From the NCBI RefSeq assembly GCF_002727185.1, contig NZ_NIZW01000012.1:124001-188000 (forward strand): a stretch of 64,000 nucleotides of DNA. The letters run 5' to 3'. The position numbers and the translations under genes are program-made. Origin of the DNA: Rhodopirellula bahusiensis (GTDB lineage: Bacteria > Planctomycetota > Planctomycetia > Pirellulales > Pirellulaceae). The notes beneath the pieces were generated by a model. The model was not told the DNA's origin. It saw nothing but the letters and a program-made list of their open reading frames with translations, and made no database searches. Of this stretch, positions 55,566-64,000 are shown one piece after another (the first letter of the stretch is position 1; every line of letters begins with the position of its first letter).

Positions 55566-56918
55566 TCAGACCAATTTGGTCTTGCCGGGGATCGCGTGAG
55601 CGGGCTCGGGGAGCGACGCCTTCATGTCCAGATTCTCGGGGAACAGGTTCAACGTCGATTCGTTCACGGCGAAGTCCCACGTCACCAGCTTGCCGGAGTA
55701 AGCCGCCATGCGGCCGAGCACGGCGGTTAGCGAACTGTCGGCTGTTTCTTTGAATTCGACGATTGGTTTACCCGAACGCACGCTGTCGATCAGGTCCTTG
55801 TGTTCTTGCTTGTAGGCAGCTCCCAAGTCGCCCTTCATCGACCAAACCTCGTTTCCATCGCGATCATGAATCATGGCACCACGATTGATTCCGTAGATCG
55901 TGCAGATGCCTTTGCTTCCATAGATGATGTTGGAGTTGTCACCTTGAGCATTCGGGATTTGGCGGCACTTGAATGAAACGGTTCGGTTGCCGGGATAGAG
56001 GTAATCGATGCTCATGCTGTCCCACATCTCGCTGCCTTCGGGACGAGTGAAACGACCGCCACTGCCATAGGCTGACTCAGGTGGACCGCCCATGATCCAG
56101 TTGATCGCATCGATGTTGTGCACCGCTTGCTCAGCAATCTGATCGCCGGACAACCAGATGAAGTGCATCCAGTTGTAGATCTGAAACTCGGTGTCGCTCA
56201 TGCCTTCCTTGCGAGTCTTGTTCCAAATCCCGTTGCTGCAATAGCGAGCCGTCGCGGAGATGATGTCGCCAATCGCACCATCGTGCAGTCGTTTGATCGC
56301 TTCGACATAATTCGCTTGCCGACGATACTGGGTGCCGGTCACGATCGATGTGTTGTTGGCGATGGCTTTGTCGTTCGCTTCGACGCAGACACGGTAGCCG
56401 GCTGGATCAACGCAGGTTGGCTTTTCGGCGAAGACATGCTTTCCCGCATCGACGGCATCCAAGACATATTGAGGCCGAAATCCGGGCGGTGTCGCGAACA
56501 ACACCACATCGACATCGGGATCATCGAGAACCTTTTTGTAAGCATCGATGCCGCCATGCATTTTGGCCGTTTCGACCGCGACCTTGTCGCCGTGACGCTT
56601 GGTGAGTGACTCGCAAATTTTCCCGAGCTTGTCGCCTTCCAAGTCAGCGATCGCGGCAAGCGAAACATTGTCATTGATGGTGAGCGAATCGTTGATCGCT
56701 CCCGTTCCACGACCGCCAGCTCCGACCAATGCCAATCGAATGTGTGAATTGGGTGAACTGCTGACGGACTCGGCGGGCTCAGCCCCTCGAATCGGACGAG
56801 CGGCTGCGGTGGCGGCAACGCCCGCAGTCAACGCGGCCCCCGTGCCCATGAAATGGCGACGGGTGGAAGAGTCGCCGGTGACCGGCGAGGAGTTGTCTGA
56901 AAAGTTGTTTTTTGGCAT
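55566..56918 (-). CDS. Tat-exported Gfo/Idh/MocA-family oxidoreductase
   Basis: A 450-residue NAD(P)-dependent oxidoreductase with a Tat signal (STRRHFMGTGAALTAG, R20-R21), the dinucleotide motif LALVGAGGRGTGAI (62-75) and the family's EKP (165-167). Planctomycetes encode many such proteins, generally tied to sugar or inositol derivatives. Export suggests the cofactor is bound before secretion. GH97 lies downstream in the same direction across a hairpin-rich spacer. Confidence 0.9.
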   Translation of the reverse strand: MPKNNFSDNSSPVTGDSSTRRHFMGTGAALTAGVAATAAARPIRGAEPAESVSSSPNSHIRLALVGAGGRGTGAINDSLTINDNVSLAAIADLEGDKLGKICESLTKRHGDKVAVETAKMHGGIDAYKKVLDDPDVDVVLFATPPGFRPQYVLDAVDAGKHVFAEKPTCVDPAGYRVCVEANDKAIANNTSIVTGTQYRRQANYVEAIKRLHDGAIGDIISATARYCSNGIWNKTRKEGMSDTEFQIYNWMHFIWLSGDQIAEQAVHNIDAINWIMGGPPESAYGSGGRFTRPEGSEMWDSMSIDYLYPGNRTVSFKCRQIPNAQGDNSNIIYGSKGICTIYGINRGAMIHDRDGNEVWSMKGDLGAAYKQEHKDLIDSVRSGKPIVEFKETADSSLTAVLGRMAAYSGKLVTWDFAVNESTLNLFPENLDMKASLPEPAHAIPGKTKLV

Positions 56919-57084
56919 GGTCGGCGGGCTCCTGATGGAGAATGCACGGGAGGGAAGAACACGAATGTTCTCCCCAGTTTAATGCAATCCCGCCACCAAT
57001 TCCGAAAACCGGCCGAGATCGAGCAGCTCTCGCCACTCCGCGACTTTTAAGTCCCTGCAGTCAGCCCTAAGAACGCAGCTCGAC

Positions 57085-58278
57085 TCAGGCTTCGTCGAGC
57101 AGATCGACGGCTGCGAAGGCTTGGCCTTCCAACATTGCCAGGCTGGCTCCACCACCGGTGCTGACGTGGCTGACATCATCAGCGAATCCGAGTTGATCAA
57201 CCGCAGCGGCACTGTCACCACCGCCGATGATGCTGACGGCATCGCCATCAGCGATCGCTTGTGCAACGGCTTTGGTGCCTTCGTCCATTGGTGGTTTTTC
57301 AAACACGCCCATCGGTCCGTTCCAAACGATGGTCTTGGCCGACTTGATGACATCGGCGTACTTCTTCGCAGTTTCAGGACCGATGTCCAAACCTTCCATG
57401 TCGTCCGGAATCTCACCCGCAGTAACGACCTTCTTGTTGCAACCAGCGATGTTGCCGAAGTCGTCTCCGCAATGCGTGTCGGAAGGAAGGAGCAGCTTGT
57501 CGCCACCCTTTGCCATCAACTCCTTTGCCAATTCGACTTTGTCCTTTTCGACCAAGGAGTTGCCAACTTTGCCGCCGCTGGCCAACGAGAACGTGTAAGC
57601 CATCGCGCCGCCGATCAAGACCGAGTCGCAGATGCCCAACAGATTGTTGATCACGTTGATCTTGTCGCTGACTTTTGCTCCGCCAAGGATGGCGACGAAA
57701 GGTCGCTCAGGGTTGCCGATCGCATCGGCGAGATACTGGATTTCTTTGGCTACCAAGTGGCCGACCACGCGTGGTTTTCCAGCCATGGCTTCGGGAACAG
57801 CGACCATCGACGCGTCTTTGCGGTGGCAAGTCCCAAACGCGTCGTTGCAGTAAGCGTCGGCCATCGCCGCCAACTTGCCAGCGAACTCCACGTCGCCTTT
57901 CTTTTCGCCTGGATTGAAACGCAGGTTTTCCAAAACCAGGACTTCGCCCGAGGCTAGCGAGCCAGCTTTGGCGGCGGCATCTTCACCAACGGTGTCGCTC
58001 GCAAAGTGAACGGTGCTGCCGAGCAATTCGCCCAATCTTTTCGCGGCCGGAGCCAGCGAGTACTTCTCGTCGCCTTCACCACCGGTTGGTCGACCCAAGT
58101 GGCTCATCAAGATCACCTTGCCGCCACGATCGAGGACGCTTTTGATGCTGGGCAAAGCCATGCGAATGCGTCGGTCATCGGTGATGGCGAGTGAATCGTC
58201 CAACGGCACGTTGAAGTCGACTCGCATGAGGACGGTTTTGTCTTGAACGTCAATTTGATCAATGGTTTTCTTGGCCAT
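57085..58278 (-). CDS. pgk: Phosphoglycerate kinase
   Basis: The 397-residue glycolytic kinase interconverts 1,3-bisphosphoglycerate and 3-phosphoglycerate with [16 protein letters not shown] (about 18-27), [32 protein letters not shown] and [13 protein letters not shown] are standard. ATG 58276-58278 (MAKKTID) is chosen; a much longer frame upstream has no family sequence. A GGAG ribosome site lies about 13 bases upstream. Confidence 0.96.
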   Translation of the reverse strand: MAKKTIDQIDVQDKTVLMRVDFNVPLDDSLAITDDRRIRMALPSIKSVLDRGGKVILMSHLGRPTGGEGDEKYSLAPAAKRLGELLGSTVHFASDTVGEDAAAKAGSLASGEVLVLENLRFNPGEKKGDVEFAGKLAAMADAYCNDAFGTCHRKDASMVAVPEAMAGKPRVVGHLVAKEIQYLADAIGNPERPFVAILGGAKVSDKINVINNLLGICDSVLIGGAMAYTFSLASGGKVGNSLVEKDKVELAKELMAKGGDKLLLPSDTHCGDDFGNIAGCNKKVVTAGEIPDDMEGLDIGPETAKKYADVIKSAKTIVWNGPMGVFEKPPMDEGTKAVAQAIADGDAVSIIGGGDSAAAVDQLGFADDVSHVSTGGGASLAMLEGQAFAAVDLLDEA

Positions 58279-58782
58279 CTGCCGGGAAACTCCGAGGTGG
58301 TGTTGAGTGGGGTCGATTTCAGCGGACAAGTATCGGCCAGCGACCCAATTTCGCGAAGGGGACCGGCAGAACCCCGGTTTTTTCGCGACTTGACGCGGTC
58401 CCCCCACCGGGAACGTCACGTTGAGCCTTCTTTTTCTCACGTCGCGCCATCGTCACAACCGAAACAAAGGGAGCGGTGACGAATCGCTTGCGGCTCGTCA
58501 ACAGCACCGGTCCGCCGTGAGTTTTGGTGGAACTGACACACGTTGACCGGGTCAATTTGGACGATCATTCACACGAGTGATCTTTTTCGCGACGAGAAGT
58601 GCCCCGAACCAAAAACTCAGGGCCAATCTTGATCGCAGCCGATACCAGCGGGGGTGGTGCGAGTGAGAGCTTGCATCGGGATTGCAATGCGCCATGGCCA
58701 AACGGTCACATCATCGCGAGACACCCTGGTTCGAGACCCCGCGGCCACCGATGCCTTTGATCGATCTCTCGTCGGAGCCTGC
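58279..58782. promoter_or_regulatory. Divergent control region of pgk and an exported-protein gene
   Basis: This 504-base gap lies between the leftward pgk and the rightward exported protein. It should hold both promoters, but no convincing -35/-10 pair stands out. No RNA gene or repeat is visible. Possible longer N-termini of both neighbours would lie here and look non-coding. Confidence 0.45.
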
Positions 58783-59703
58783 GTGACAAACGATCCGTGC
58801 CAGAAGAGCCGCGTTTCGGTGAATTCGCGACGCGTCAATCGACATCGCGTTGCTTGCATGCAAATCGTGGGTGCATTGATGCTGGCCATTGTTTGCACCG
58901 ACGCCTCGGCACAGTCACCCACTGACTCCGCACCGCGTCGTTTTTCGTTCCTTCCTGGTTCCGGAACTCCACGCGTGGGTTCGATCGCACATCGCGAGCA
59001 GATCCTCGAATCCTTGCCGATGGAACGGCTCACTGACGAAGCCAAACAACGGATTCTGGGCATCGCGGAAAAGCCGACATTGTTTCGTCGGCTGCCATCG
59101 CAGATCGTTCCTTGTGACCGAGACATGTTCCTGTTCTTGACCCGCAACCCCGATGTCTTGGTCGGGCTTTGGGACTTGATGGGAATCACCCAAGTCCAAT
59201 CGACTCGAACGGGTCCCTATCAACTCGATGCCAGCGACGGAGTGGGAACACTTTGCCGAGTGGACCTGGTCTACGGCGATGCCAACAAACACATCTTTGT
59301 CGTCGACGGATCTTACGATGGAAAAATGACTCCAACCGAAATTCGCGGCAAAGGTGTCTTCGTGCTCGAGTCCACTTACACGGTTGGCGAAGACGGACGC
59401 ACGCGTGTTTCAGGGACCCTCGATTGCTTTGTGCAACTCGACAGTCTGGGCATCGACTTGATCGCTCGAACGATGAGCCCCATCATCGGGCGTTCCGCGG
59501 ACAGCAACTTCGAGCAGACCGCACAGTTCATCGCACAGGTCAGCGAAGCGAGCGAACGAAACCCATCTGCCATGCTGGACATCGCGTCACGTTTGCCGCA
59601 AGTCAATCAGCAGACGCGAGACGATTTTTCAAAAACAATTTTGGCCGTCGCACGTCGCGGACAACAAGTCGCCGCTCGTGCTCGCGAAATTCCGACGCAG
59701 TAA
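58783..59703 (+). CDS. Exported protein of unknown function
   Basis: The 306-residue product begins with a GTG at 58783 (GGAG five bases upstream), a basic region (SRRVNRHRVAC) and a hydrophobic core ending ASAQ near residue 43, a typical signal peptide. The mature part has a compact mixed domain (VDLVYGDANKHIFVVDGSYDG near 165-185) and a helical C-terminus. ATG 58858 is an alternative that shortens the signal peptide. No family recognised. Confidence 0.7.
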   Translation: MTNDPCQKSRVSVNSRRVNRHRVACMQIVGALMLAIVCTDASAQSPTDSAPRRFSFLPGSGTPRVGSIAHREQILESLPMERLTDEAKQRILGIAEKPTLFRRLPSQIVPCDRDMFLFLTRNPDVLVGLWDLMGITQVQSTRTGPYQLDASDGVGTLCRVDLVYGDANKHIFVVDGSYDGKMTPTEIRGKGVFVLESTYTVGEDGRTRVSGTLDCFVQLDSLGIDLIARTMSPIIGRSADSNFEQTAQFIAQVSEASERNPSAMLDIASRLPQVNQQTRDDFSKTILAVARRGQQVAARAREIPTQ

Positions 59704-59773
59704 CCTGCGGTCGAGACTTTGCCATTCACGGTGAAGTCAACGTGAATTCTTCGGGTCGCGACCGGCCGACGCG

Positions 59774-61042
59774 TCAGTTCAGCGGGGCTTCCCACAATCC
59801 CAACGCGGGATTCTGCACGAAGTAGAACTCGGATCCATCCACATCAGTGTGGAAACCGTCCTGGAGCGAATGAACGTCGTATCGTTTCATCAACGCGTCC
59901 AGGTCACCCGGTGTGAATCCGACCGAAGCGATTTCTTCATCCGTCAATTTCCCAGCCGCGTAAACCACTTCAAATCGATTCTCTGGTGAGCCATGAACCA
60001 AGTGAGCCGCTGCGGAAGGATCGTTTGCTAGGTCTTCGTTCTCGGCCACCAACTGCATCACTTCGGCTTTCGTTCGATAGCCATACTTGCGAATCAGTTG
60101 GTCAATTCGAGGGTCTTCGCCAAACTCTTCGACCGCGGGACCGATGACGGTCAATCGCCCGCCCGTCGCGATTGCCTTTCGTGTTCGGTAGATCGCTTTG
60201 TTGCCCAACCAAGTGCTTTTGAATTCATCGGGGTCCAAGTAAGCAACCACATGCGTGGGAGCCTTTGGCAGGTGCGTGATGTTGACCTTGCGAGCCAGCT
60301 CGGCCGCCTTGAAGAATGTTTCGTGATCGTCGCCGATGTACAGACCTCGCGTGTGCTTCGTTCCGTCTTTCATCTGCTGAATCACGGTCAAGGCGTACAG
60401 CAGCGGCATGTCATCGCAGAAGTGATCCGAGGCGTAGTTCAGAATCTTTCGCAGCGGCGTGTCGGCGAGACCGAGTGTCTCATCGATTCCGACCATTGCG
60501 CTGAGATAGTGACTCTCGTTGATGCCTGAGACACCTCCCGTGCCAACGAACACATTCTTGTTGTAGTTCGCCATCCCGATGACTTCGTGGGGCACGACTT
60601 GTCCCAACGAGAAGATCAAATCGTGGCCGCCATCTCGCAGCATCTTGTTCACCTGAGCAGGCCAACTTTGCGTGTAGATGCCGCCAGTGACTTCGCTGAC
60701 GAATTCCGCTGGGACTTGCCCCAACTCCACGACGTCCTCTCGCCAACGGTGTGGGCGGAACAAATCGTGGGGCACACCAGGAAACATGTGGTCGAGCTGA
60801 GCAGGTTTCATCGGCGTGTGCGTGCCAAGCGCCGGCATGATGTCTTTGACCCGGTCGCCCAACAATTCGTGACAAAGCACCGTCAGTTCGCCTGCACGGC
60901 TGAACAATCGCGTCGCGTCAGGAGGCAGCAACAGCACGCGTTCGGGCCGTTTGATCGCGTCAAACGTCTGCTTCAGAGCGTCACGCAAGTCGCCTGTTGT
61001 CAGCGATGTGGTTTCCGATCCAACAGAGAAATAGAGAGTCAT
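59774..61042 (-). CDS. LarA-family (DUF2088) racemase-like protein
   Basis: The 422-residue product matches LarA: ALGTHTPM with H75, VVPHEVIGMANYNKNVFVG with H152 and K162, and NESHYLS with H178. In lactate racemase the corresponding His and Lys residues hold the nickel-pincer nucleotide. All four positions are kept, so catalysis by the same cofactor is plausible. No larB, larC or larE lies nearby. The substrate may be lactate or another 2-hydroxy acid. Confidence 0.8.
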   Translation of the reverse strand: MTLYFSVGSETTSLTTGDLRDALKQTFDAIKRPERVLLLPPDATRLFSRAGELTVLCHELLGDRVKDIMPALGTHTPMKPAQLDHMFPGVPHDLFRPHRWREDVVELGQVPAEFVSEVTGGIYTQSWPAQVNKMLRDGGHDLIFSLGQVVPHEVIGMANYNKNVFVGTGGVSGINESHYLSAMVGIDETLGLADTPLRKILNYASDHFCDDMPLLYALTVIQQMKDGTKHTRGLYIGDDHETFFKAAELARKVNITHLPKAPTHVVAYLDPDEFKSTWLGNKAIYRTRKAIATGGRLTVIGPAVEEFGEDPRIDQLIRKYGYRTKAEVMQLVAENEDLANDPSAAAHLVHGSPENRFEVVYAAGKLTDEEIASVGFTPGDLDALMKRYDVHSLQDGFHTDVDGSEFYFVQNPALGLWEAPLN

Positions 61043-61171
61043 TCGGCTCGCTCCAGCGACAATTTTGAAGGGGATGGCACACGCTCCCCGCCATTAGCCC
61101 TAAGATTAGGGGTGGTTCCTTCACCAGAACCACGCCTGTCCTGCTTGCTCAATACGAAAGAGGTAGATGCG

Positions 61172-62101
61172 ATGGCCAAGATCTTACTCGTCGAGGACAG
61201 TGCAACCCAGGCGGTAGAAATGACGATGCTGCTTCAGGCAGCCGACCACGAAGTCGTCCACGTCGCCAACGGGCAACTCGGCCTTTCGCACTTGAAAGAC
61301 CAAGCCCCCGATCTCGTCATCACCGACCTGGAGATGCCCGAAATCAATGGACTTCAGCTGGTGGAAAGCATGCGAGCCAATTTCTCGCACATTCCCAGCA
61401 TCTTGGTCACCAGCCACGGCAGCGAAGAACTCGCCGCAGAAGCGCTCCGTCGCGGCGCGGCTGGCTACGTTCCGAAGACTCGCATGTCCGACTTGCTCAA
61501 TGACACCATTGTCGATGTGCTGGGGGTCATTCGCAGCGACGCTTCTTATGCGAAGTTGATTTCGACGCTGAAGAAAAACGTGTTTGTCTTCGACCTCCCA
61601 TCGGATCCCGAACTGATCTCGCCGTTGGTCGGTTTGTTGATGCAGGTCAGTGCGGGAATGGAGCTTCTGCCCAGTATCGAGATGGTCCGACTGGGTGTCG
61701 CCGTTGAACATTCCCTGACCAATGCCATGCTGCACGGCAACTTAGAAATCCCACGCGACAAACAACCCAGCCATGGCCAGCTCGCCCGTGAAGGCGTCAT
61801 CAACGACGCGATGAAAGAACGGTTGTCGCAGGAACCGTACAAGAGCCGCGTGACCCACGTGGAAGCCACCGCCTCGGAACATGCCATTCGCATCGTCATC
61901 ACCGATCAAGGCCCCGGCTTTGACACATCCAATGTGCCGCAGGCCGGTGAGCTCGACGCCAGTTCACTCGCCGCCAGCGCCGATGGAGTCAGCCAGGGTG
62001 ACAAGCAGGGTCTGCTGTTGATCGCCAGCTTCGTTGACCAAATGTGGTTCAACGACCAAGGCAATCAAATCACATTGGTCAAACGATGCGGTGCCGAGTG
62101 A
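61172..62101 (+). CDS. Response regulator fused to an anti-sigma-type HATPase domain
   Basis: The 309-residue protein has an N-terminal receiver domain (phosphoacceptor D52 in LVITDLEMPEING, K102 in GYVPK) and a C-terminal ATP-binding domain with N-box EHSLTNAMLHGN (N184), G-box ITDQGPGFD and GLLLIASFVD. No His phosphorylation site or DNA-binding domain is present. The C-terminal domain resembles HATPase_c_2 (RsbW-type) modules of partner-switching kinases. The ATG at 61172 is preceded by AAAGAGG. It is four bases upstream of a hybrid kinase and probably works with it. Confidence 0.85.
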   Translation: MAKILLVEDSATQAVEMTMLLQAADHEVVHVANGQLGLSHLKDQAPDLVITDLEMPEINGLQLVESMRANFSHIPSILVTSHGSEELAAEALRRGAAGYVPKTRMSDLLNDTIVDVLGVIRSDASYAKLISTLKKNVFVFDLPSDPELISPLVGLLMQVSAGMELLPSIEMVRLGVAVEHSLTNAMLHGNLEIPRDKQPSHGQLAREGVINDAMKERLSQEPYKSRVTHVEATASEHAIRIVITDQGPGFDTSNVPQAGELDASSLAASADGVSQGDKQGLLLIASFVDQMWFNDQGNQITLVKRCGAE

Positions 62102-62105
62102 ACCG

Positions 62106-64000
62106 ATGAGTAGCGTCTCCGAGTTCCAAACGTCCTCAACCTATCGTGCGCTCGCCAACGCGTTGCCGCTGAATCTGTTGATCAAGGCGGCCGATGGACG
62201 GCGTGTCTTTGCCAACGACTCGTATCTCAAATGGCGAGACGTCACTTGGCAAGAACTCGCCGGCAAACACGATGAAGAGCTGTTCCCGCCCGAGATCGCT
62301 CGCCAGTACCGCGAGGACGATCAGAAGGTGATGCAGACAGGCGAATCGCTGCATAGCGTCGAATCCGCGAAATTGGCGGACAACTCCATCGGCTGGATCG
62401 AGCGTGTCAAAACGGCGGTGCATGATCACCATGGCAACCTCCTGGGCGTGCAGGTTTTGTTCTGGGACGTGACTGCGAAAGTCGAGAAGGAAAAGGCGAC
62501 TCAGTTCGAACAATCGCTCTTGAAAACGCTGCTGGCCAACATCCCTGATTCGATCTATTTCAAAGACATCGACAGTCGCTTCATTCGTGTCAGCCATGCG
62601 ATGGCGATGAAGTTCGGACGGTCCAGCGTCGACGAAGTTCATGGCCGAACGGACGCGGATATCTTCACCCCCGAACACGCCGAGGGGGCTCGCCTGGATG
62701 AACTGCAAGTCATCGAAACCGGCGAAGCACTCGTCGATCGAGTCGAACGCGAAACGTGGCCGGATCGAGAAGACACGTGGTGCATGACCACCAAGATGCC
62801 GCTTCGGACTGACGCCGGCGAGATCATCGGCACGTTCGGAATTTCCCGCGACATCACGGACCTCAAACGTTCCGAAGCCGCACTCCATGAAGCGGTTCGA
62901 ATGGCGGACGCGGCGAACCGTTCCAAGAGCGAATTCCTGGCAAACATGAGCCACGAAATTCGCACGCCGATGAACGCGTTGATCGGAATGGCGGACCTGC
63001 TGTCGCAAACAAAGCTCGACCCTGATCAACAGGACTACGTTCAAATCATCCAGGAATCGTCCAACGGTCTGCTGCGACTGATCAACGATATCCTCGATTT
63101 TTCAAAGATCGAAGCACGCCGACTCGAATTGGAATCGGTTCCATTTTCGCTCAGTAAAACGGTTGAATCAACACTCCGATCATTCTCGTTCAAAGCGTCC
63201 GAAAAAGGCCTGGAACTACAACGCGACATCTCGCCGGAACTGCCCGATCGATTGATCGGTGACCCGGGACGAGTCCGCCAAGTGCTGACCAATCTGATTG
63301 GCAACGCGATCAAGTTCACCGACCACGGTGGCGTTCGCGTCCGAGTCGAAGTGCTTCGACGCGATCACCCGGACAACAGCGACCTCGCCGCGGCGTCAAA
63401 CGGCAGAGAGTCACCCAGTCGTGATGACATGATCGAACTGCGTTTGAGTGTTTGCGATTCTGGCATTGGGATTCCTCCCGCGCAGCAAGACGCCGTTCTC
63501 AATCCATTCACACAAGCCGATGCTTCCACCACGCGTCGTTTTGGTGGAACCGGGCTGGGCCTCAGCATCAGTCGCCAGCTTGTCGAATTGATGGGTGGAG
63601 AGTTGGAACTGAAAAGCGAAGTCGGCGTCGGCACCACGTTTTCGTTTGAGCTGAAGATACCGGTTTGCCCGGCCTCGATGCCAAACGAAGACGACGATGA
63701 AGAAGAAGACCTCGGCGGCCCGACCCGCCAACGTCTGGCACCACTTCACGTTCTTGTCGCTGAAGACGGCGTCACCAACCAGCATGTGATCTCTGGTTTG
63801 CTGCGTTCGCTTGGGCACAAGTGTTCGATCGCCAGCGACGGTCGCGAAACGCTGACGAAATGGCGATCAGAATCGTACGACGTCGTGCTGATGGACATGC
63901 ACATGCCCGTGATGGATGGACTGGAAGCGACCCGTGCCATCCGGCAAGAAGAGTGGGGCACCGAGCGACACACGCCCATCATCGCACTGACCGCCGCGGC
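62106..64000 (+). CDS. Hybrid sensor histidine kinase with two PAS domains, truncated by the window edge
   Basis: The frame is open from ATG 62106 to the end (631 codons visible). Order: PAS (about 12-125), PAS (about 138-262, DSIYFKDIDSRFIRVSHAMAMKFG), HisKA with H283 (SHEIRTPMNALIGM), HATPase (about 390-520, DSGIGIPPAQQ and GTGLGLSISRQLVELMGG) and the start of a receiver domain (VLVAEDGVTNQHVI, D597 in LMDMHMP). No transmembrane segment is seen, so it is a cytoplasmic sensor. Its C-terminus, perhaps with another receiver or an Hpt domain, lies beyond the window. Confidence 0.92.
   Translation, partial: MSSVSEFQTSSTYRALANALPLNLLIKAADGRRVFANDSYLKWRDVTWQELAGKHDEELFPPEIARQYREDDQKVMQTGESLHSVESAKLADNSIGWIERVKTAVHDHHGNLLGVQVLFWDVTAKVEKEKATQFEQSLLKTLLANIPDSIYFKDIDSRFIRVSHAMAMKFGRSSVDEVHGRTDADIFTPEHAEGARLDELQVIETGEALVDRVERETWPDREDTWCMTTKMPLRTDAGEIIGTFGISRDITDLKRSEAALHEAVRMADAANRSKSEFLANMSHEIRTPMNALIGMADLLSQTKLDPDQQDYVQIIQESSNGLLRLINDILDFSKIEARRLELESVPFSLSKTVESTLRSFSFKASEKGLELQRDISPELPDRLIGDPGRVRQVLTNLIGNAIKFTDHGGVRVRVEVLRRDHPDNSDLAAASNGRESPSRDDMIELRLSVCDSGIGIPPAQQDAVLNPFTQADASTTRRFGGTGLGLSISRQLVELMGGELELKSEVGVGTTFSFELKIPVCPASMPNEDDDEEEDLGGPTRQRLAPLHVLVAEDGVTNQHVISGLLRSLGHKCSIASDGRETLTKWRSESYDVVLMDMHMPVMDGLEATRAIRQEEWGTERHTPIIALTAA

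Noticed and set aside
59724-59748. Hairpin ATTCACG...CGTGAAT between the exported protein and LarA genes
   Set aside because: Seven-base stem, long loop, no T-run; too weak to call a terminator.
60587-61171. Long N-terminal extension of the receiver-HATPase gene
   Set aside because: It is antisense to the LarA-like gene; the receiver domain begins exactly at ATG 61172 with a ribosome site.
62136-63044. 302-codon frame antisense to the hybrid kinase
   Set aside because: The plus-strand kinase is unmistakable; the antisense product lacks motifs.
1-64000. CRISPR arrays, tRNA/rRNA genes, insertion sequences, integrases, riboswitches
   Set aside because: Looked for on both strands by eye; no direct-repeat arrays, cloverleaf sequences, transposase or integrase motifs or known riboswitch cores were seen.

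Overview
The window looks like chromosomal DNA of a planctomycete, most likely a Rhodopirellula-like member of the Pirellulales. The evidence is two DUF1559 proteins (type IV pilin-like N-terminus plus the C-terminal H-x-DG-type box), lipid A genes (lpxD, lpxI) in an organism with that protein family, a zinc-ribbon-bearing SpoVG, Ala/Glu-rich low-complexity insertions in a Tex homologue, a Tat-exported Gfo/Idh/MocA oxidoreductase, a GH97 glycosidase and a moderately GC-rich composition. The assignment is inferred from gene content only. I saw no rRNA, tRNA, CRISPR array, transposase or integrase.

Layout. 1-8.8 kb: a possible edge gene, a DUF1559/small lipoprotein pair, a Cys-rich secreted protein, a small zinc-ribbon protein, a DUF2306 membrane protein overlapping a second DUF1559 gene, a leucyl/arginyl-tRNA-protein transferase (bpt), a GntP permease and a small DNA-binding-like protein. 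9.1-13.4 kb: a two-gene unit of a secretin-N-domain protein without a barrel and an EF-hand/P-domain protein. 13.5-17.8 kb: the sdhCAB operon, with an HExxH-bearing membrane protein attached behind it. 18.3-19.3 kb: an LpxH-like phosphoesterase. 19.5-27.4 kb: a surface-sugar locus (3,5-epimerase, C-methyltransferase, aminotransferase, formyltransferase, CmcI-type methyltransferase; convergent CDP-glucose dehydratase and cytidylyltransferase; GT2). 27.5-36.2 kb: glycyl-tRNA synthetase, a TPR protein, lpxD-lpxI-ispE-spoVG-membrane protein-NSUN methyltransferase. 36.2-42 kb: a very large Tex homologue with a partner gene, then dprA. 42.4-48.5 kb: moxR-DUF58-transglutaminase-cmk-pncC in one tight unit.

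48.5-53.2 kb is the accessory segment and the most interesting part. A leftward operon (103-aa protein, XRE regulator, GNAT acetyltransferase) faces a rightward three-gene set that matches the ABC-three-component (ABC-3C) conflict-system architecture: a nuclease-like/C-terminal-domain effector, a small middle component and a DUF2326 coiled-coil ABC ATPase. The three rightward genes overlap by 4 bases each.

53.4-64 kb returns to ordinary content: GH97, a Tat oxidoreductase, pgk, an exported protein, a LarA-like protein, a receiver-HATPase protein and a hybrid sensor kinase that runs off the right edge. Intergenic structures include a clear terminator at 147-193, a convergent-gene hairpin at 27491-27515, a cluster of three hairpins at 55295-55522, and two copies of a short palindromic repeat (8832-8860, 13447-13506).
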